Positions 36,811 through 49,111 of a stretch of 64,000 bases of DNA are shown here, in pieces (positions within the stretch are counted from its first letter, which is position 1; the number at the start of each line of letters is the position of its first letter). The DNA is from Hofstenia miamia. Taxonomy: Eukaryota > Xenacoelomorpha > Acoela > Hofsteniidae. The DNA lies in the NCBI GenBank assembly GCA_900660155.1, contig CABFPE010000010.1, forward strand, positions 1,518,645 to 1,582,644, given 5' to 3'. The translations under genes and the position numbers were made by a program. The notes beneath the pieces were generated by a model, which was given only the letters and a program-made list of their open reading frames with translations, was not told the origin of the DNA and ran no database searches.

Positions 36811-38622
36811 CAGATTTGGATTGGGTTGGGCCTAAAGTTGGGTCGGGCTGAGCCGGGCTTGGATTGGTTTTGGACCGGATTTTCGACATTATAATTTGGA
36901 TCGGGTTTGGGCCTAATGTTTTAATTAGTAATTGAAATACAAGAAAAAATCTCTTGAAAACTTTAACTCTGCAAATGACAAAAACATTCTCTTTAAATTT
37001 AATAAATCCTGCATTGTTGGCTGGTGCATTACTTTTAACATCAAAATTTTGTCTGCTAAAAGCAAAGAGCGTTTCTGCAAACTCCCACCTACTGTGTGCT
37101 GATGCAAGTTGTTATAATTTTTAAAGGATGATTACTTGAAAAAAACAGTTGTATTAATATTATAATGACTCTAAATACCAATGTTTATATGTTCTGGTAT
37201 TCAAGCCACCTGAGTATGTATAGCGCCCCACCTACTGTGTGGGAATGTAAGTTCGTGTAAGCTGGCAGAAAATTTTAGTAATTGAATATATAAGAACTTA
37301 TATGTTCTCAAAATGATAAGAAGTACGATTGCAATCCTGGTAATATTAGTTGTGGTATTACTTATATTACTAAATTAGTGACGGCGGTAGGAAAAAACTA
37401 TGAAACGTGAATACATGATATCTTGAGTTTAGGGCATAGTACTCAGCAAGGGGTTGCAATATTCTAAAGGGTGGTTCCTTCAAATAATAGTATTATTACT
37501 ATAATTACTCTAAATGCCAATAATTTTCATTTTCTGATATTCAGGCCACCTGAATATGCTTAGCGCCTTGTTGCAAGATTAATAAACAAAAATACAAGGA
37601 TTTTTTCTATATTTACAATGTCTTATTATAATGGATACGCAAGATATTATGATTTGCCTTAAAACATAAATTGTTGTAATAAAATAAATTATCAACATTT
37701 TAAATGAAATTCGTGTAAAAAAGTTTTCAAAATTTTTTAGTGAAACTCCAGTAATTTTATAGAACGTATACAAATTTATATAAAGATTAAGATAAACACA
37801 AATTTCATTTTCAGATAAAACTAATTTTTAGGAAATCTGGATAAAAGAGTAGCAAAACATAAATGCTCTTGTTGTGGTTCCCCTTTCTTAAGATTTGTTT
37901 ACCTACAAACGGCAAATTGCAATCATTGATTTCGGTGCAAAATTACCATTTACGTTTTGCCATGCCATTTCCAATTAATAATTAAATATCTGGAAATTAC
38001 ACATATTGATAAATCGTTTTTAGTTATGCCAACAATCGCTATTATCTCACTTAACATTACCATACTATAAATGGCAACATTTTTATGTGCTTCCATAAAA
38101 GTCTAAGCAAGAGATTACAATATAAGCAGTTAAATTGATAAAAAAGAGGAGACACACCTCATTTACATTGTGCACTTTGACTTTTGAAATTTTATTATTT
38201 TGTGAGATGAAAGCGTTTAACATTTTTAATAAAAAACCAACAAAAATTGAAAAAAACCCCGAGCAATTTGAGCTTAATCTATGCACCAATTTAAAATAAT
38301 TTCGAAAATTTTAGTAACATTTTTGAAACTATATATTCAATACTATTTGGTAACCAAATGCAATTATTTATACTAGGGGCTTACATCTGCTTCAGGGAAG
38401 GTTGAACTCCCTAGCCCCCAGGCCTATGGCTTTGTACAACAAGTTTATTTTATAAGATTAACAATGCAAATAGTGTAGTGCCTATAGGCTTTTAGGAGTC
38501 AAAAGAAACTATCAGTGCCGTAAAAGAACAATAATTTAGGCAGGGCCGGGCTTGTGACGAATAATTAGTGTTTTGAAATGGGCCGGGCTTGGGCCTAAGA
38601 AATCGGCCCAATTCTAACTCTG
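36811..38622 (-). mobile_element. hAT transposon with perfect 8-bp target duplication
   Basis: CTACAGAC flanks both sides exactly (36803-36810 and 38623-38630). The ends are CAGATTTGGATTGGG and, reverse-complemented, CAGAGTTAGAATTGGG. GGGC(C/T)GGGCTTGG-like motifs are clustered at both ends. On the minus strand 37107-36925 reads TVGGSLQKRSLLLADKILM, matching the pattern of the hAT C-terminal dimerisation domain (S.AG...L..RRS.L...K). The transposase is otherwise unreadable, so the copy is dead. Transposase orientation is minus. Confidence 0.8.
37165..37570. repeat. Diverged duplication inside the hAT element
   Basis: GACTCTAAATACCAATG ... AAGCCACCTGAGTATG ... TAGCGCC at about 37166-37227 recurs with changes at about 37506-37567 (TACTCTAAATGCCAATA ... 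AGGCCACCTGAATATG ... TAGCGCC). CCCACCTACTGTGTG also occurs at 37083 and 37228. The interior thus carries an old partial tandem duplication of about 340 bp spacing. Confidence 0.6.
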
Positions 38623-38630
38623 CTACAGAC

Positions 38631-39629
38631 TAATTTTCATGGAAAACAATTCAGAATTGAACTTGAAAACAAAAGATTAACTCTATTTTAAATCTATTTA
38701 ACGGAAATTTGTTTTGTTGTGTTACGATAACGTTCAAATTTTGCAATAATTTACAATCTATTATTATTGTATTTTCCAGGAACCTGCCCAGCCGAAGACC
38801 AGTGGAGCAGTTTATCTATAATTCAAATAAGCAAATAGGAAAGTTTGACTACCATATTGTTAATTTGAGAAAGAACTGTCTTTTAATTGGCATCACTTTG
38901 AGCTTACATATTTTGTGATTCACGAAAATCCGTGTAGGAGGGACGTCACGTCCCTATTTAACACAGGGGTAAAACCAGAGGGGTGAAAGAGGGCTGCATG
39001 CACTCCAAAGCTAAGATCTTGAGCCCCCTGAATGATGCATATTTTGCGCACATTATATCCTTCTTGTAGTGCCTGTTGATGCTATTGCATTACATTATTT
39101 TAAAAGAGTAAGACTGTTCATGCTATTCAAACAACTCTTCCATTTATACAATTATGACACAAAGCAACATTTTCCAAACTTAATCTTATAAAGTCAGTTT
39201 TATAGTGATATGTTTTCCTTGTTCACTGCTCTACATTGTCACTTCAGAATTAAGACAAGGGCCAATGAAACTCTCAATGTAAAGTGATATATGTTGAATG
39301 ATCAGGTCAGAGACACGTTCTTCTTTTTCTACTCTTTTTCAAATTATATTAGAAGAATAAAATATTCTACAAGACTTGTGATGCTCAATCTAGTATTAAA
39401 ATATTTGGGATTTTAAATCAAATAAGCAATAAAACGCCATATTTCTCTTGGTTTCTTTAAATCATATTTTTGATATGGTTTCATTTGCAAATAAAAGATT
39501 TCAGATGTCTAATCTTTCAACTTCATAAACAATTACAGTATTCAATAAAATAATCAATTTCCAATTATTACAATAATTGCAATATCAATAAAATATTGCT
39601 TACTTCTGCAGATAGAGTAGAATAAATGC

Positions 39630-39630
<1 letters not shown>
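38631..39630. other. No gene seen; short hairpin
   Basis: A 15-base hairpin GGGACGTCACGTCCC lies at about 38940-38954 in a slightly GC-richer patch. The rest is A/T-rich with chance frames (38709-38918). Confidence 0.45.
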
Positions 39631-39631
<1 letters not shown>

Positions 39632-39672
<41 letters not shown>

Positions 39673-39690
39673 TTATATATATATATATAT
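39632..39690. repeat. (TA)n microsatellite, interrupted
   Basis: TA run interrupted by GTA and TTTA. Open frames across it (Tyr-Ile repeats) are artefacts. Confidence 0.95.
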
Positions 39691-39699
39691 GTACTATGA

Positions 39700-42420
39700 T
39701 TGTTATGAACATATGTTTCATCAGGAATGGAAGCATTTGTGCTCTGGGTTCGCCTCTGACCATAAGGTTGACAAGCATTATCCTAATCTGCTTCCATTTT
39801 CCGTGATTTAGCTTCTATAGAACTTTATATTTCTCTAAAACATCTGAGATGAACAGAAATATTTGCAATAATTGAAGTGATAAGTTCTTGTATTTGATTC
39901 GCCTTTCTTTTTGGTTGATTTATAAAAACATCAAAAAATGATTAAGTTTGGTTTGTTCAAATATAAACCATCGTTCAGAAAAGGAAAAATTACATTATAG
40001 TACTTTCTAACTGTTTAGTTAATTATTTAACTTATATGCAAATTGATAGACCAGATAAGCACTATAATTTCTAAACCACAGAAATCCAAATCATGAGTCA
40101 AATTTTTTCCATTAATTCAAAGCACATTTACATTTCTTAAGTGTTACTGAATTGATTGCCTGAATGTTTTTGTGCTTACATGCAGGTTTACCCATACCAT
40201 AGCCAAACTTGTTTTGTAATACCATATGAAAATTAATGCCGTTTGTGAAAATGTATATTTTTCTAACATAAAAGGAAATTTAAAGCAAAAAAAATTAAAT
40301 TTCAAAAGTTTTTTTAAATAAACTATAAAATGGAAGCCAGATTCATGTTCTACACATAAAAGTTGCAAAGTTGGACTGGGTCCGATTTTAATCATGATTT
40401 CTGAGACACCTTAGTAAACATTCATTCGTTTATTCCCTCGGAAATGTTCAAATACCTTTATAGTTGCGGATGTTACCGAAAATGGATTTAAAATGTCCTA
40501 AATATAGGTCTGTTAGGCAATCCTTAATATACAACTAGCAATTGAAGCATACAAACTTTGTATTTTCACATATTCATACACTTAGCCGTTGGAATGTTAA
40601 ATCGTTTGTTTACTAAATGTGATTACTTCCTGTAGAAAGTTAGCATACGGTACTCTAACATCCATACCTTCTGCAGTTTAATGTTATAGCGGATATTGAA
40701 CTGACTGCGTAAATAAACATTTGATTCCGCTTGAACTTCATATAAGCAGCTAATTCAGAAAACAGCATTTTAAATTAATTTTAATTGACATCGCGAGAAT
40801 TCCATTAAATTATTTTAAATTTGTTAGTGGTTTAAACTCGTTACGACGTGGGAGTAGATTTTCTCTAAAATCAATTCCCAGCTTGCTTTGATATTTTTGG
40901 CTTTTAAGTGACAATTATTCCAGTTTATTAAATATTTTGACAGCAATATTTTACTGAAATTCAAATTTATTTTCATTAGATGATACTTGAGTTTGATTTA
41001 GTGCTTTTATTTTAAATATGACCTTACTCTTGGGATAAGTAATATTATGATTGTATAGTGTTGCATAATATAACACTATATTTACTTATAATAGTACAAT
41101 AAAATAGAGAATAATTATGCAGAAATACAATTACAATACAAAATTAGAATTTCAAAAAATTAACAGGCCAAAAAAACAATGAGTAAGTTGATAACAACGA
41201 TCCAAAATCATTTGCAAAGACAGTTGCTCACAGTAATCAAAGAAGCTTATATCAGTATTTTTATTAATAAATATTGCCATGTCACACTTAGTCAAAGTAA
41301 ATAGTGATTTGCCTTCCTTTTAAACATAAACATGAATATGGGCAGAGAACTTGGGGCTAAGCTCGGCTCAGGCCACCCAGGCAGATTTTACTTAATGTCA
41401 ATGCGGCCCATTTTAATCACACTTTGTAATCCTATCCAAATAAAATTATTCAATGTTTCAATTTGCTAATTCAAATTTGGCTACGTTAGAAACGTATCAT
41501 AACATTCATGCACTGAAATTGAAAAACTTAAATTGAATCTTAGAACATACAACTGTAAAATTTCAAAAATGCAATTTCAACAAATTGTTTATGAATATAT
41601 AGCATTCTCTACATTTGGGTGTACAATTGCGCAATAGCAAGCTGGTCATTCAGACATATTTTTCTATACAAACCATTCCATGGTGGAAAGGCGAAATGGA
41701 ACCGTCCATCCGGGTTGGCATTCGAATTTCATGAAGGCCGGTAAAAATACCGGGTGCTTATCCGCCGAAATGAAAAAATATTTCTTGTTTCATTTGATAA
41801 GCCGAGAATATTTTATTATATATTTGGGAAAAATCCCATGAGAATCTAAAGTTTCAGATAGTTTTATTGCTTCAGCAGGCTACATTGTTTCAACTAGAAT
41901 AACACTTAAATTTATCTCATTGGAATCTCATTAACTTTGCCTATAAATTGATTTTTCTATTTTTGATTTTGTGATTTTGTTTCAGCTTCTAATGAAATTA
42001 TCTAGTAATAATATTAACAGACGTTTTTTGTGAACTGGCGGACTTGCACTTGAAAATTTAAGAAACTTCATACAAATATTTGAGGAGCCACTCAAAATAA
42101 ATTTGAAACATTTTCGATTGCAAACACCATCAAACGCAAATGTCAGTTGAATTTTGACATATCTTACTAGAGGAGTAAATATGTTTGGTCTTAGCAGAAC
42201 ATTTTTGGAATGTATTCATTTACAATTATTCCATGCTAAGTGATGTTAAGTGCCATCGCAATGTAAACCATAAGGATTGATAATGCTACCCTTAGTTTTA
42301 TATATATTTTAACTATCGTACAAACAGTAGTTAACAAAACAAACTGAAACGTTCAAAATTTAAATTCAATGATAAATGAAAAACTGATTATAGTTATGCA
42401 AAGAATATATGTATAGAAAA
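39700..42420. other. AT-rich DNA, no gene seen
   Basis: No coding or element ends recognised. GC-richer patches at 41343-41400 and 41685-41770 (GGAACCGTCCATCCGGGTTG ... GCCGGTAAAAATACCGGGTG) are unexplained. Confidence 0.4.
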
Positions 42421-42454
42421 AATCAAAATTGTGTTTTGCAAGAAATACATGTAC

Positions 42455-42482
42455 ATGTATATATCTATATACATATATATAT

Positions 42483-42525
<43 letters not shown>
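42455..42525. repeat. (TA)n microsatellite
   Basis: Long TA run abutting the 5' side of a LINE fragment. Confidence 0.95.
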
Positions 42526-42526
<1 letters not shown>

Positions 42527-43282
42527 CAAAGTAAGTGATGTATTTTCTGATTGGCTACCTATTAGGAAATCGCGTAACTCAGGGGACAATCGTAGATGCC
42601 ATAATTCAATTTTTTCATTCATGTATTATGAGTCTCCTAAGTTATGCAAGTATATTATTTACTGATCTAAAAGTTGTTCATTAAAAAAAGCTCGATATCA
42701 AAATAAAAAAGGCTCCGAATGCTTCAAAGAAAAATTCGACCCGAACTAAACAATTTATTTCTAGGTCTATTCGTCTCCCAATACAGCTAATCATATTGAA
42801 CACGATGTTAACGTTTTTTAATCTCAAGAAATTACCTTCTTATCATAATAGTTCAATGCCTTGTTTTATTCATAAGCAGAATTCCAGATCAAAGCACTTT
42901 ACTTGCGCAAAATGCAGAGAAAAAGTTTTGAAGCAATCATTCATTAATACCGCTATACGAACTTGGAACTCACTACCTAAAGAGATAAAGAACATTGAAA
43001 AACTTCAAGCTTTTAAGAATCACAATATAATTTTCCTTAAGCAAGGGTATATTTCGGGCAAATTATGGTTAGGATACAAATTCTACAATAATGATTATAG
43101 CATATTTTGTCCTTGACATCCTCATAGTAATTTATCCCTACCTTGGTGGATTTATTGTATATATAGTTTTATTCTATTGTATGTATCTGTATAATGTTTG
43201 TCTATTTGATGACACTATTCAGATAAATTACTAGTTTCTAATTGTTAATATTTTTCTGAATAAAGAGTGTCTTATCTAAGAA
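42520..43282 (+). mobile_element. CR1/L2-like LINE (family A) 3' fragment with internal deletion
   Basis: Starts with VSDVFSDWLPI (RT region before motif B), then jumps to MYYESPKLCKYIIY and to the C-terminus at 42796-43116 (FIHKQNSRSKHFTC, AIRTWNSLPKEIKNIEKL, WLGYKFYNNDY). Those C-terminal motifs are shared with the copy at 48940-50825. It ends at GAATAAAGAGTGTCTTATCT, a single-unit form of the TTATC 3' tail. About 300 residues between the two RT parts are missing, so this is a deleted dead copy. Confidence 0.85.
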
Positions 43283-43289
43283 GGAAACT

Positions 43290-44640
43290 ATTTTTTTAGG
43301 ATTTGAACATTATTTTAAAACATATCTTTCGTTTTGTAAATATTGGAATGATCTTTGTTCTTTTTAATTTGGCATTCATTCTTCTAATTTTTTTCTTTAA
43401 ATTTGTTAATTAGTTTTCTATATAGGTTTTCTATTGGTTTCATCAATGCTTTTTTTCGGAAATGTGATGTCATTTGAAAATAATGCAATAGAATATTTCT
43501 TGATCAACTTGTGAGGATAGGATAACCGTTACTCTCTAAAATGTTTAAATTTTGATGGCTGCAGACGCTAGATGTTGTAATTTGTTATATCATTTTTGCC
43601 CTATTAAATAAGGCTTTGATTGCATTGATTTTGTATGATATGTTGCAATTGGACGTATACGGGATGGATATTCCTGATTTGTTCTCCTTGACGTTTAAAC
43701 TAAGTTTGGCGTATTTCTGTTACCCCAAAACAACTAGAATAGGATTTTGAGCTCAAATCAAATAGGACGAGCCTTATATTTTGTGACGTTTAAACATTTT
43801 TTAAATAATTTTTCTTGTGTGCTTAATATGAGAGTCGTCCTAATTTTGCTTATCAAGATTAAAAAAAACATCAATAGTCTAAGTTTGGGATAGCATTGTT
43901 ACCCCAAAAGAAATCAGCTTAAAAATTTTGCTTTAGAGTGATTGCAAGTTTTTTTATAGTGATACCATGGTTAAAAACCCTAGTGTAATGACTTCATGGA
44001 AATTTCATTAATTAATTCATTTAGCTTGTACCCAAAAAACATCAAAATTGGGAAATTCTTTTTAGTTTTTGTATGCTATGATCTTAGAATTGATAGAGCA
44101 TTTTTCCACATTCTTGTACAGCGAGATATCGCTTCATTTCCTCGACGTATTGATTTTTCAAAATAATCACATTTATATGTATAAACATACCCAAAAAGCA
44201 AGACAAATTAATCAACCATTTAGTTGAAGCAAAGAAGAAACTAAAGCGGAAAACATTAAAACGCTTGATTTATATCCAGTTGAAGGTTGAATTTCAAATA
44301 ACTAATTAGGCTGTCTTCATTGGTAGCTGACCTACGAAATTAATTATTATAAGTCCCGTTTTAGTTCTTCATAGAACATTTTCGTAGACGTCAATATTTA
44401 GGAATGTTTGAAAATTTCATGACACTCTAAATTTTTGCAGTTTCATGGCTTTGACTACTTGAAGGTCACTATACAGTCTTATCTGTTAACTTCAATAAGA
44501 AAAAACTGTTTAGAATGACTCATCTGTTTGTGTACTTTCCTAAAAAATGTTGGAAAAAAGTTGCTTATAAATTCCCATATCTTATGAAACCCAAACAACC
44601 TAGCCAATGTTAATATTCACCACTAGAGAGCACAGGAAGG
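43290..44640. other. AT-rich DNA, no gene seen
   Basis: Only homopolymer-rich sequence. GTTACCCCAAAA occurs twice (43720 and 43898) in similar context, the second about 180 bp after the first, perhaps debris of a TIR element. Confidence 0.4.
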
Positions 44641-45300
44641 AGAAAATTGATGACAGGCGCTGTTGCCAGTGAACCAATGAAATCTCCTCATTTGTGTCAT
44701 CATCCATCACCACTAAAAGTTTTGTATTTCAGTACCCAAAGTGCTTGTTAGTCTCAATAATAATGCTTTTCTGCACATAAGGAAATCGCCGAATGAGTTT
44801 CATTTGCAGCCAACTAGTTAACTAGTACACTTAAGTGCGAAGCACAAAAAGCTGCTATTGGTGACTGCAGAAAAAAACCCAACAAACCTTCTTTCCAAAT
44901 TTGAAGAAAGTTTTCAAGAACAAGTTTCTTGATTCCTTTCTCTTAGCAGACATTCCTCTTTAATAAACTGCAAGACCCAAAAACCTGCCAGCCCTTCACC
45001 AATCTTGGGTAACCCGTTACATATGTGAGCATTTGTTGAGAGCACATGGCCTTGTTAGCAGAAGGACAAACAATTTGCTTCAAGAAGCGTTTTCATAGTA
45101 AAAACATCTTCATCGTTGTTGTTGAAAGTGAGGTTTGTTTTAGCAAATACCCTAGCACTCTCCCGGCAACACAACAATGTCAGACACTGCATACATCGTG
45201 GACTGCAGCTGAAAGGCTGCCACAATTAACTCCACCAGAAATATCAAAGATCAGAAACTTTCTATTTATATTTAAATATGTAATTATACAATGCTCAGGC
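44641..45300 (+). pseudogene. GC-richer stretch with open frame, unassigned
   Basis: Composition rises above that of the neighbours and a frame is open from 45046 into the TA repeat (TAAERLPQLTPPEISKIRN among others). It lies directly upstream of, and on the same strand as, the relic at 45690-46230, so it may be the N-terminal part of that element, but I could not match it. Several stops lie before 45046. Confidence 0.3.
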
Positions 45301-45310
45301 TACCGATATA

Positions 45311-45343
<33 letters not shown>

Positions 45344-45467
45344 NNNNNNNNNNNNNNNNNNNNNNNNNNNNNNNNNNNNNNNNNNNNNNNNNNNNNNNNN
45401 NNNNNNNNNNNNNNNNNNNNNNNNNNNNNNNNNNNNNNNNNNNNNNNNNNNNNNNATATATATATAT
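45311..45467. repeat. (TA)n with 112-base assembly gap
   Basis: TA repeats on both sides of a run of N at 45344-45455. The gap sits entirely within the microsatellite; its true length is unknown. Confidence 0.95.
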
Positions 45468-45689
45468 AAATTATGCTGCTTAAAATATAAAAATACTTTG
45501 AGTATACAAACTTGTCTCTACATACTCTTAGTTACTCAAAGAATCAAAAGTAACCCTGGACACGTTTTAACTATGAAGAATATATTTAAAAACTTACTAA
45601 TAATAAAAACACAAATTATGTGCATGTAAAACTTCAGAATTTAGCCAATAAACATAACCATTTAGTAAATTTTTTTTCATTACACCCAG

Positions 45690-46230
45690 AACTTGTTTCC
45701 AAAAGTCTTGATGACAAAGATTAAGGCAGGTGTGTTTGTTGGTCCAGCAGTGAGACGCCTTTTCAAATAAAAAATATTTGCTTCAAATCGCACACCCTCT
45801 GGGCACACTGCTTAGACAAGTTTTGTGGTTGTTTTTGTGGATTACTAGGAAATCACAAAGCTGAAATTTACAAAGAGTTGTGGAGAATTTGGTTGATGCA
45901 TACCACAAAATTGACTGCTGAAAGTCTCTTAAATGGCAAATCCTTCACAGTCATATTGATTACTCTAAAAATAGCATGTGTATTATTCTGAGGAATAGGG
46001 TAAATGATTTCATTAGGATATCAAATCATATGATAGGCGCTACAAGGAACAATATGATGAAAGCATGATTGGAAATTACATTTGGAGTCCTTGGCACTAC
46101 ACTGAAAGCCTTATTTTTTCTTCTGCATTTTAGAAGACGGTTGGCTTTGTTTTCATTGGATCCCTTACTTCACGCACATATTCGGCATGAACAATACAAG
46201 TAAGCCTACTGACAAGAAATCACCTTCACG
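45690..46230 (+). pseudogene. Relic of a repeated invertebrate protein family (RFHQDI family)
   Basis: Three frames together read KIKAGVFVGPAVRRLFK (about 45718), LLGNHKAEIYKEL (about 45846), SEE.GK.FH.DIKS and RRYKEQYDESMIGNYIWS (45985-46090), then a Lys/Ser-rich tail. I recall this motif order (KAGVFVGP.IR.L, NFLGN.KAENY.ELV, GERFHQDI...RYQG.W...M..DYCW) from many near-identical uncharacterised proteins in arthropod and cnidarian genomes, probably transposon-borne; I know no formal family name. Frequent stops show it is inactive. Confidence 0.65.
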
Positions 46231-46239
46231 AAAATGTGA

Positions 46240-46985
46240 TGTTGGAATCACTATCATTGGTTATCAAGCGGAAAAAGAAAATAGAAAAACTTCAATATTG
46301 TGTTAAACCCATAATCTGTTTTCTCGACTAAAACACGCAATAGTGTCATATTTCTAAACATAATTCCCTTATTGTATAGAAATCTTTATGTTATCACATT
46401 TTTTCTTGCTTACTCTCATAGACTTACACATGTAGTTATGTATTGTACATTGTAATTAATTTCCTTTATTAGCATTATTAATAATTAATATTAACTTTTT
46501 CAATTATAATGTTGAATATCAGTCTCATACATAAAGATATATCTTTGTAACAGAAATGTAGCAAACATATAAATATAGGAATGAATTTGTGATAAAGCAT
46601 TGCTTCAGACCAAATGGGTCGTATGAGACCTACAATTTCAAATTTCTCAACTACTTTCAGAAATTGAAAATTTTTTCCAATATTAAGTTCTCTTAGTTTT
46701 AACATATTTATTTCAAATACCAAAGGTAGAAAACCTTATTTGAGCAGTTTTAAAAAGTCTTGATCTAAAGAGGTTAAGATGTGCCGCAACAATTAGCATA
46801 ACTGAATTTTGGCTAAGAGACTGATTCCAACAACATGTAAATATTTAATAGGAGAATATGCAAACTTTTTCATAACTATGGAACGTCTAGCAATTTATTA
46901 TGCAAAACTTTAGGTGGTGATGGTGTTCTTCTTATTCGAAAAATTTACTGACCCAAGTTAGGAAATGACTTTTCATCTTTAGATT
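46240..46985. other. AT-rich spacer
   Basis: No feature recognised. Confidence 0.4.
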
Positions 46986-46989
46986 CAAT

Positions 46990-48296
46990 ATTCGAAAGCC
47001 TATGAATCGAATTAAACAACCCAAATAAAAGTTCTAGATTTAGAAAGCAATTACTAAATATGTCTTACTACCCTTCAATAAATTACCTCAATGATTTTGT
47101 TATTAAAATAAAAAACGAGTTACCGTCTAGCACACTTTTTGAGCATATCATCACTACAGATAAGAAAGATAACTATAGTTTTTATTGAAAAGAATCATTG
47201 TATTATTGCTATACAAATTCCTAGTGATATCATTAAAACAATGAAAGAATCGATGTTCATCCGTGACCATTCTAGAGAAAATATTGCTTAGCTTAAATCT
47301 ATATCATACTAAGAAAAATCTTATCCAATATGCTGATGATACCTGTCTGATGATGAGGCAATAAATCAAATTGAATTGAGTTATCAATCATGATGCAATT
47401 AATTTTCAATGCATAAATTACGAATTAATGCTAAAAACTTTTGTTTACTTAGTATGTATAATGCTGAAAAAGGTCGTCCAAAAATTTTTCTGATGGTAAA
47501 AAATACCAAAATTTTATCCTTTCAATACCTAGAGGTTACAGTTGAATCAAATTTGGTATTTAATTAACATATTGAATCACTACAAAAGCAAATTGCTATT
47601 AACATAGAAACTACAATCCATGTTTTAAACCAACTACCAGAAAATGCAATTATGCAACTTCTCTATTCATTGGTAATTAGCCATTTTAATCACAGTAGTA
47701 TTATGTTTGCAAACATAAGTTTAGAACTAATTAAACGTGAAATCAATAGAAATGGGTCATTAATGTTTGTAAGAGAAATTCTAGTTCTTTGAAAATATGC
47801 ATTTCTAAGTCAATCCCATGTCCTAAACACTAAATTTTATAAAATTGGGAAGTTACTTCCAATCTATACTTACATAACAATCTCAGAATTGTCAAACAAG
47901 TTCAATGAAAGAACAAAAAGATTTACTACAGCCAATTATAAATATAAAATTAAACAACATTCTTTTATATATAAAGTAGAGACAATTGAATGAATATCCT
48001 AAAGATATAATTAATTATCAAGAGAGTAGAGAGTATTAAAACTTAAAACACTTTTGTAAACGTGTTATGGAATGAATTCTAAAACAAAAATTCATATGTG
48101 GCAAATCTTGGATGGGTAACAAATTTTATATTGATTATACTACAACAAGACAATAATATACATAACCTGAAAAAAATTTTCTTGTACATATCACATGAAT
48201 TATTTTAATTTGTACATTTATCGACGCTATTTTGAGATATATCAGTTTTCCAAATTGTAATAAAATCTCAAAATATAGAATATCTTGTCTTATCAA
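46990..48296 (+). mobile_element. Old CR1/L2-like LINE (family A) copy
   Basis: Starts in the pre-RT linker (SRFRKQLLNMSYYPSINYL, about 47035), then jumps to LIQYADDTCLMM at about 47320. Decayed thumb and C-terminus follow to CGKSWMGNKFYIDYTTTR at about 48100. The last motif parallels SGKSWLGYKFYNNDYT of the intact copy. Its 3' end, TATCTTGTCTTATCAAG, is a decayed TTATC tail. Numerous stops in all frames; the oldest-looking family A member here. Confidence 0.75.
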
Positions 48297-48299
48297 GAT

Positions 48300-48935
48300 T
48301 TTAAAATTTAATGTTTACCTTTCAATTTCAGCGAAATACACTTATGCTCTTCTACATTTAGATTTCCTGATGAAAATTCAACATTAGTAATTACTTATTC
48401 TCTTTCACGGATTAGTTTCAATAGCTTAGATAAAACTTTCAACCGATAATTTGTAATTTACAGACTGAATTAGATATAGAGAATCGGCATTGGATTAGTG
48501 CGGTGTTAATGAGTGCCTAAATTCACTCACTGCACAACAACATAGAGCAGGAACTAAACAGGGCTAACTGTTCTTGGTGGAATTTAGAATGTGTATCATT
48601 GAATGGTAACTGGAAACTAAGGCAATTTTCTTCAATGCAATTCATAAACCTGCCACCTTCTCATCGACAGGAATAGTAACTTACTTAAAAGGGAAATCAC
48701 GAAATTGATTTGTAAGAAAAATAAATAAGTTGGAAATTGATCATATTATGCCTGCAACAAGGTCTGGATTCCACAAAAATTTAATGAGTATGATACGTCA
48801 GGATAACTTTCCTTGAATATTGTGATCAATTTAAATTACAAAAACCAGATTAATTAGTCTGTATGCACTATAGCAGTATTGGGGAAAAGAAAAAATATAG
48901 CATTTACAAAATTAAGAGGGCAGAGTGCAGACTTG
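48300..48935. other. Spacer between LINE copies
   Basis: No coding features recognised. I looked for a continuation of the LINE B C-terminus on the minus strand and found none. Confidence 0.4.
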
Positions 48936-48942
48936 ACATTAA

Positions 48943-48964
48943 GATAAGATAAGATAAGATAAGA
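48943..48964 (-). repeat. (TTATC)n 3' tail of LINE A1
   Basis: TAAGATAAGATAAGATAAGA on the plus strand marks the 3' end of the minus-strand LINE. The same unit ends the copy at 51691. Confidence 0.9.
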
Positions 48965-49111
48965 GAATTTTTATTCAAATAAATGTTAACAATTAAATAA
49001 CTGATAATTTATTTGAATAGCGTCATTAAATTCACAAAAACACATATATACAATTCACATAAATTACAAAAGAAATCTTGCAGGCTATGGATAAATTACT
49101 ATAGTACTATT

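Noticed and set aside
38940-38954. GGGACGTCACGTCCC hairpin as a regulatory site
   Set aside because: Contains an ACGTCA-like core but has no gene near it; listed only as sequence structure.
39554-39811. Frames rich in Tyr and Ile across TA repeats (also 42429-42665, 61305-61659, 32327-32599)
   Set aside because: Tyr-Ile runs are translations of (TA)n; only the part of 61420-61659 with GCGYKNF is real coding.
48620-48940. Search for LINE B C-terminus continuing left of A1
   Set aside because: No thumb or C-terminal motifs on the minus strand, so insertion of A1 into B is not proven.
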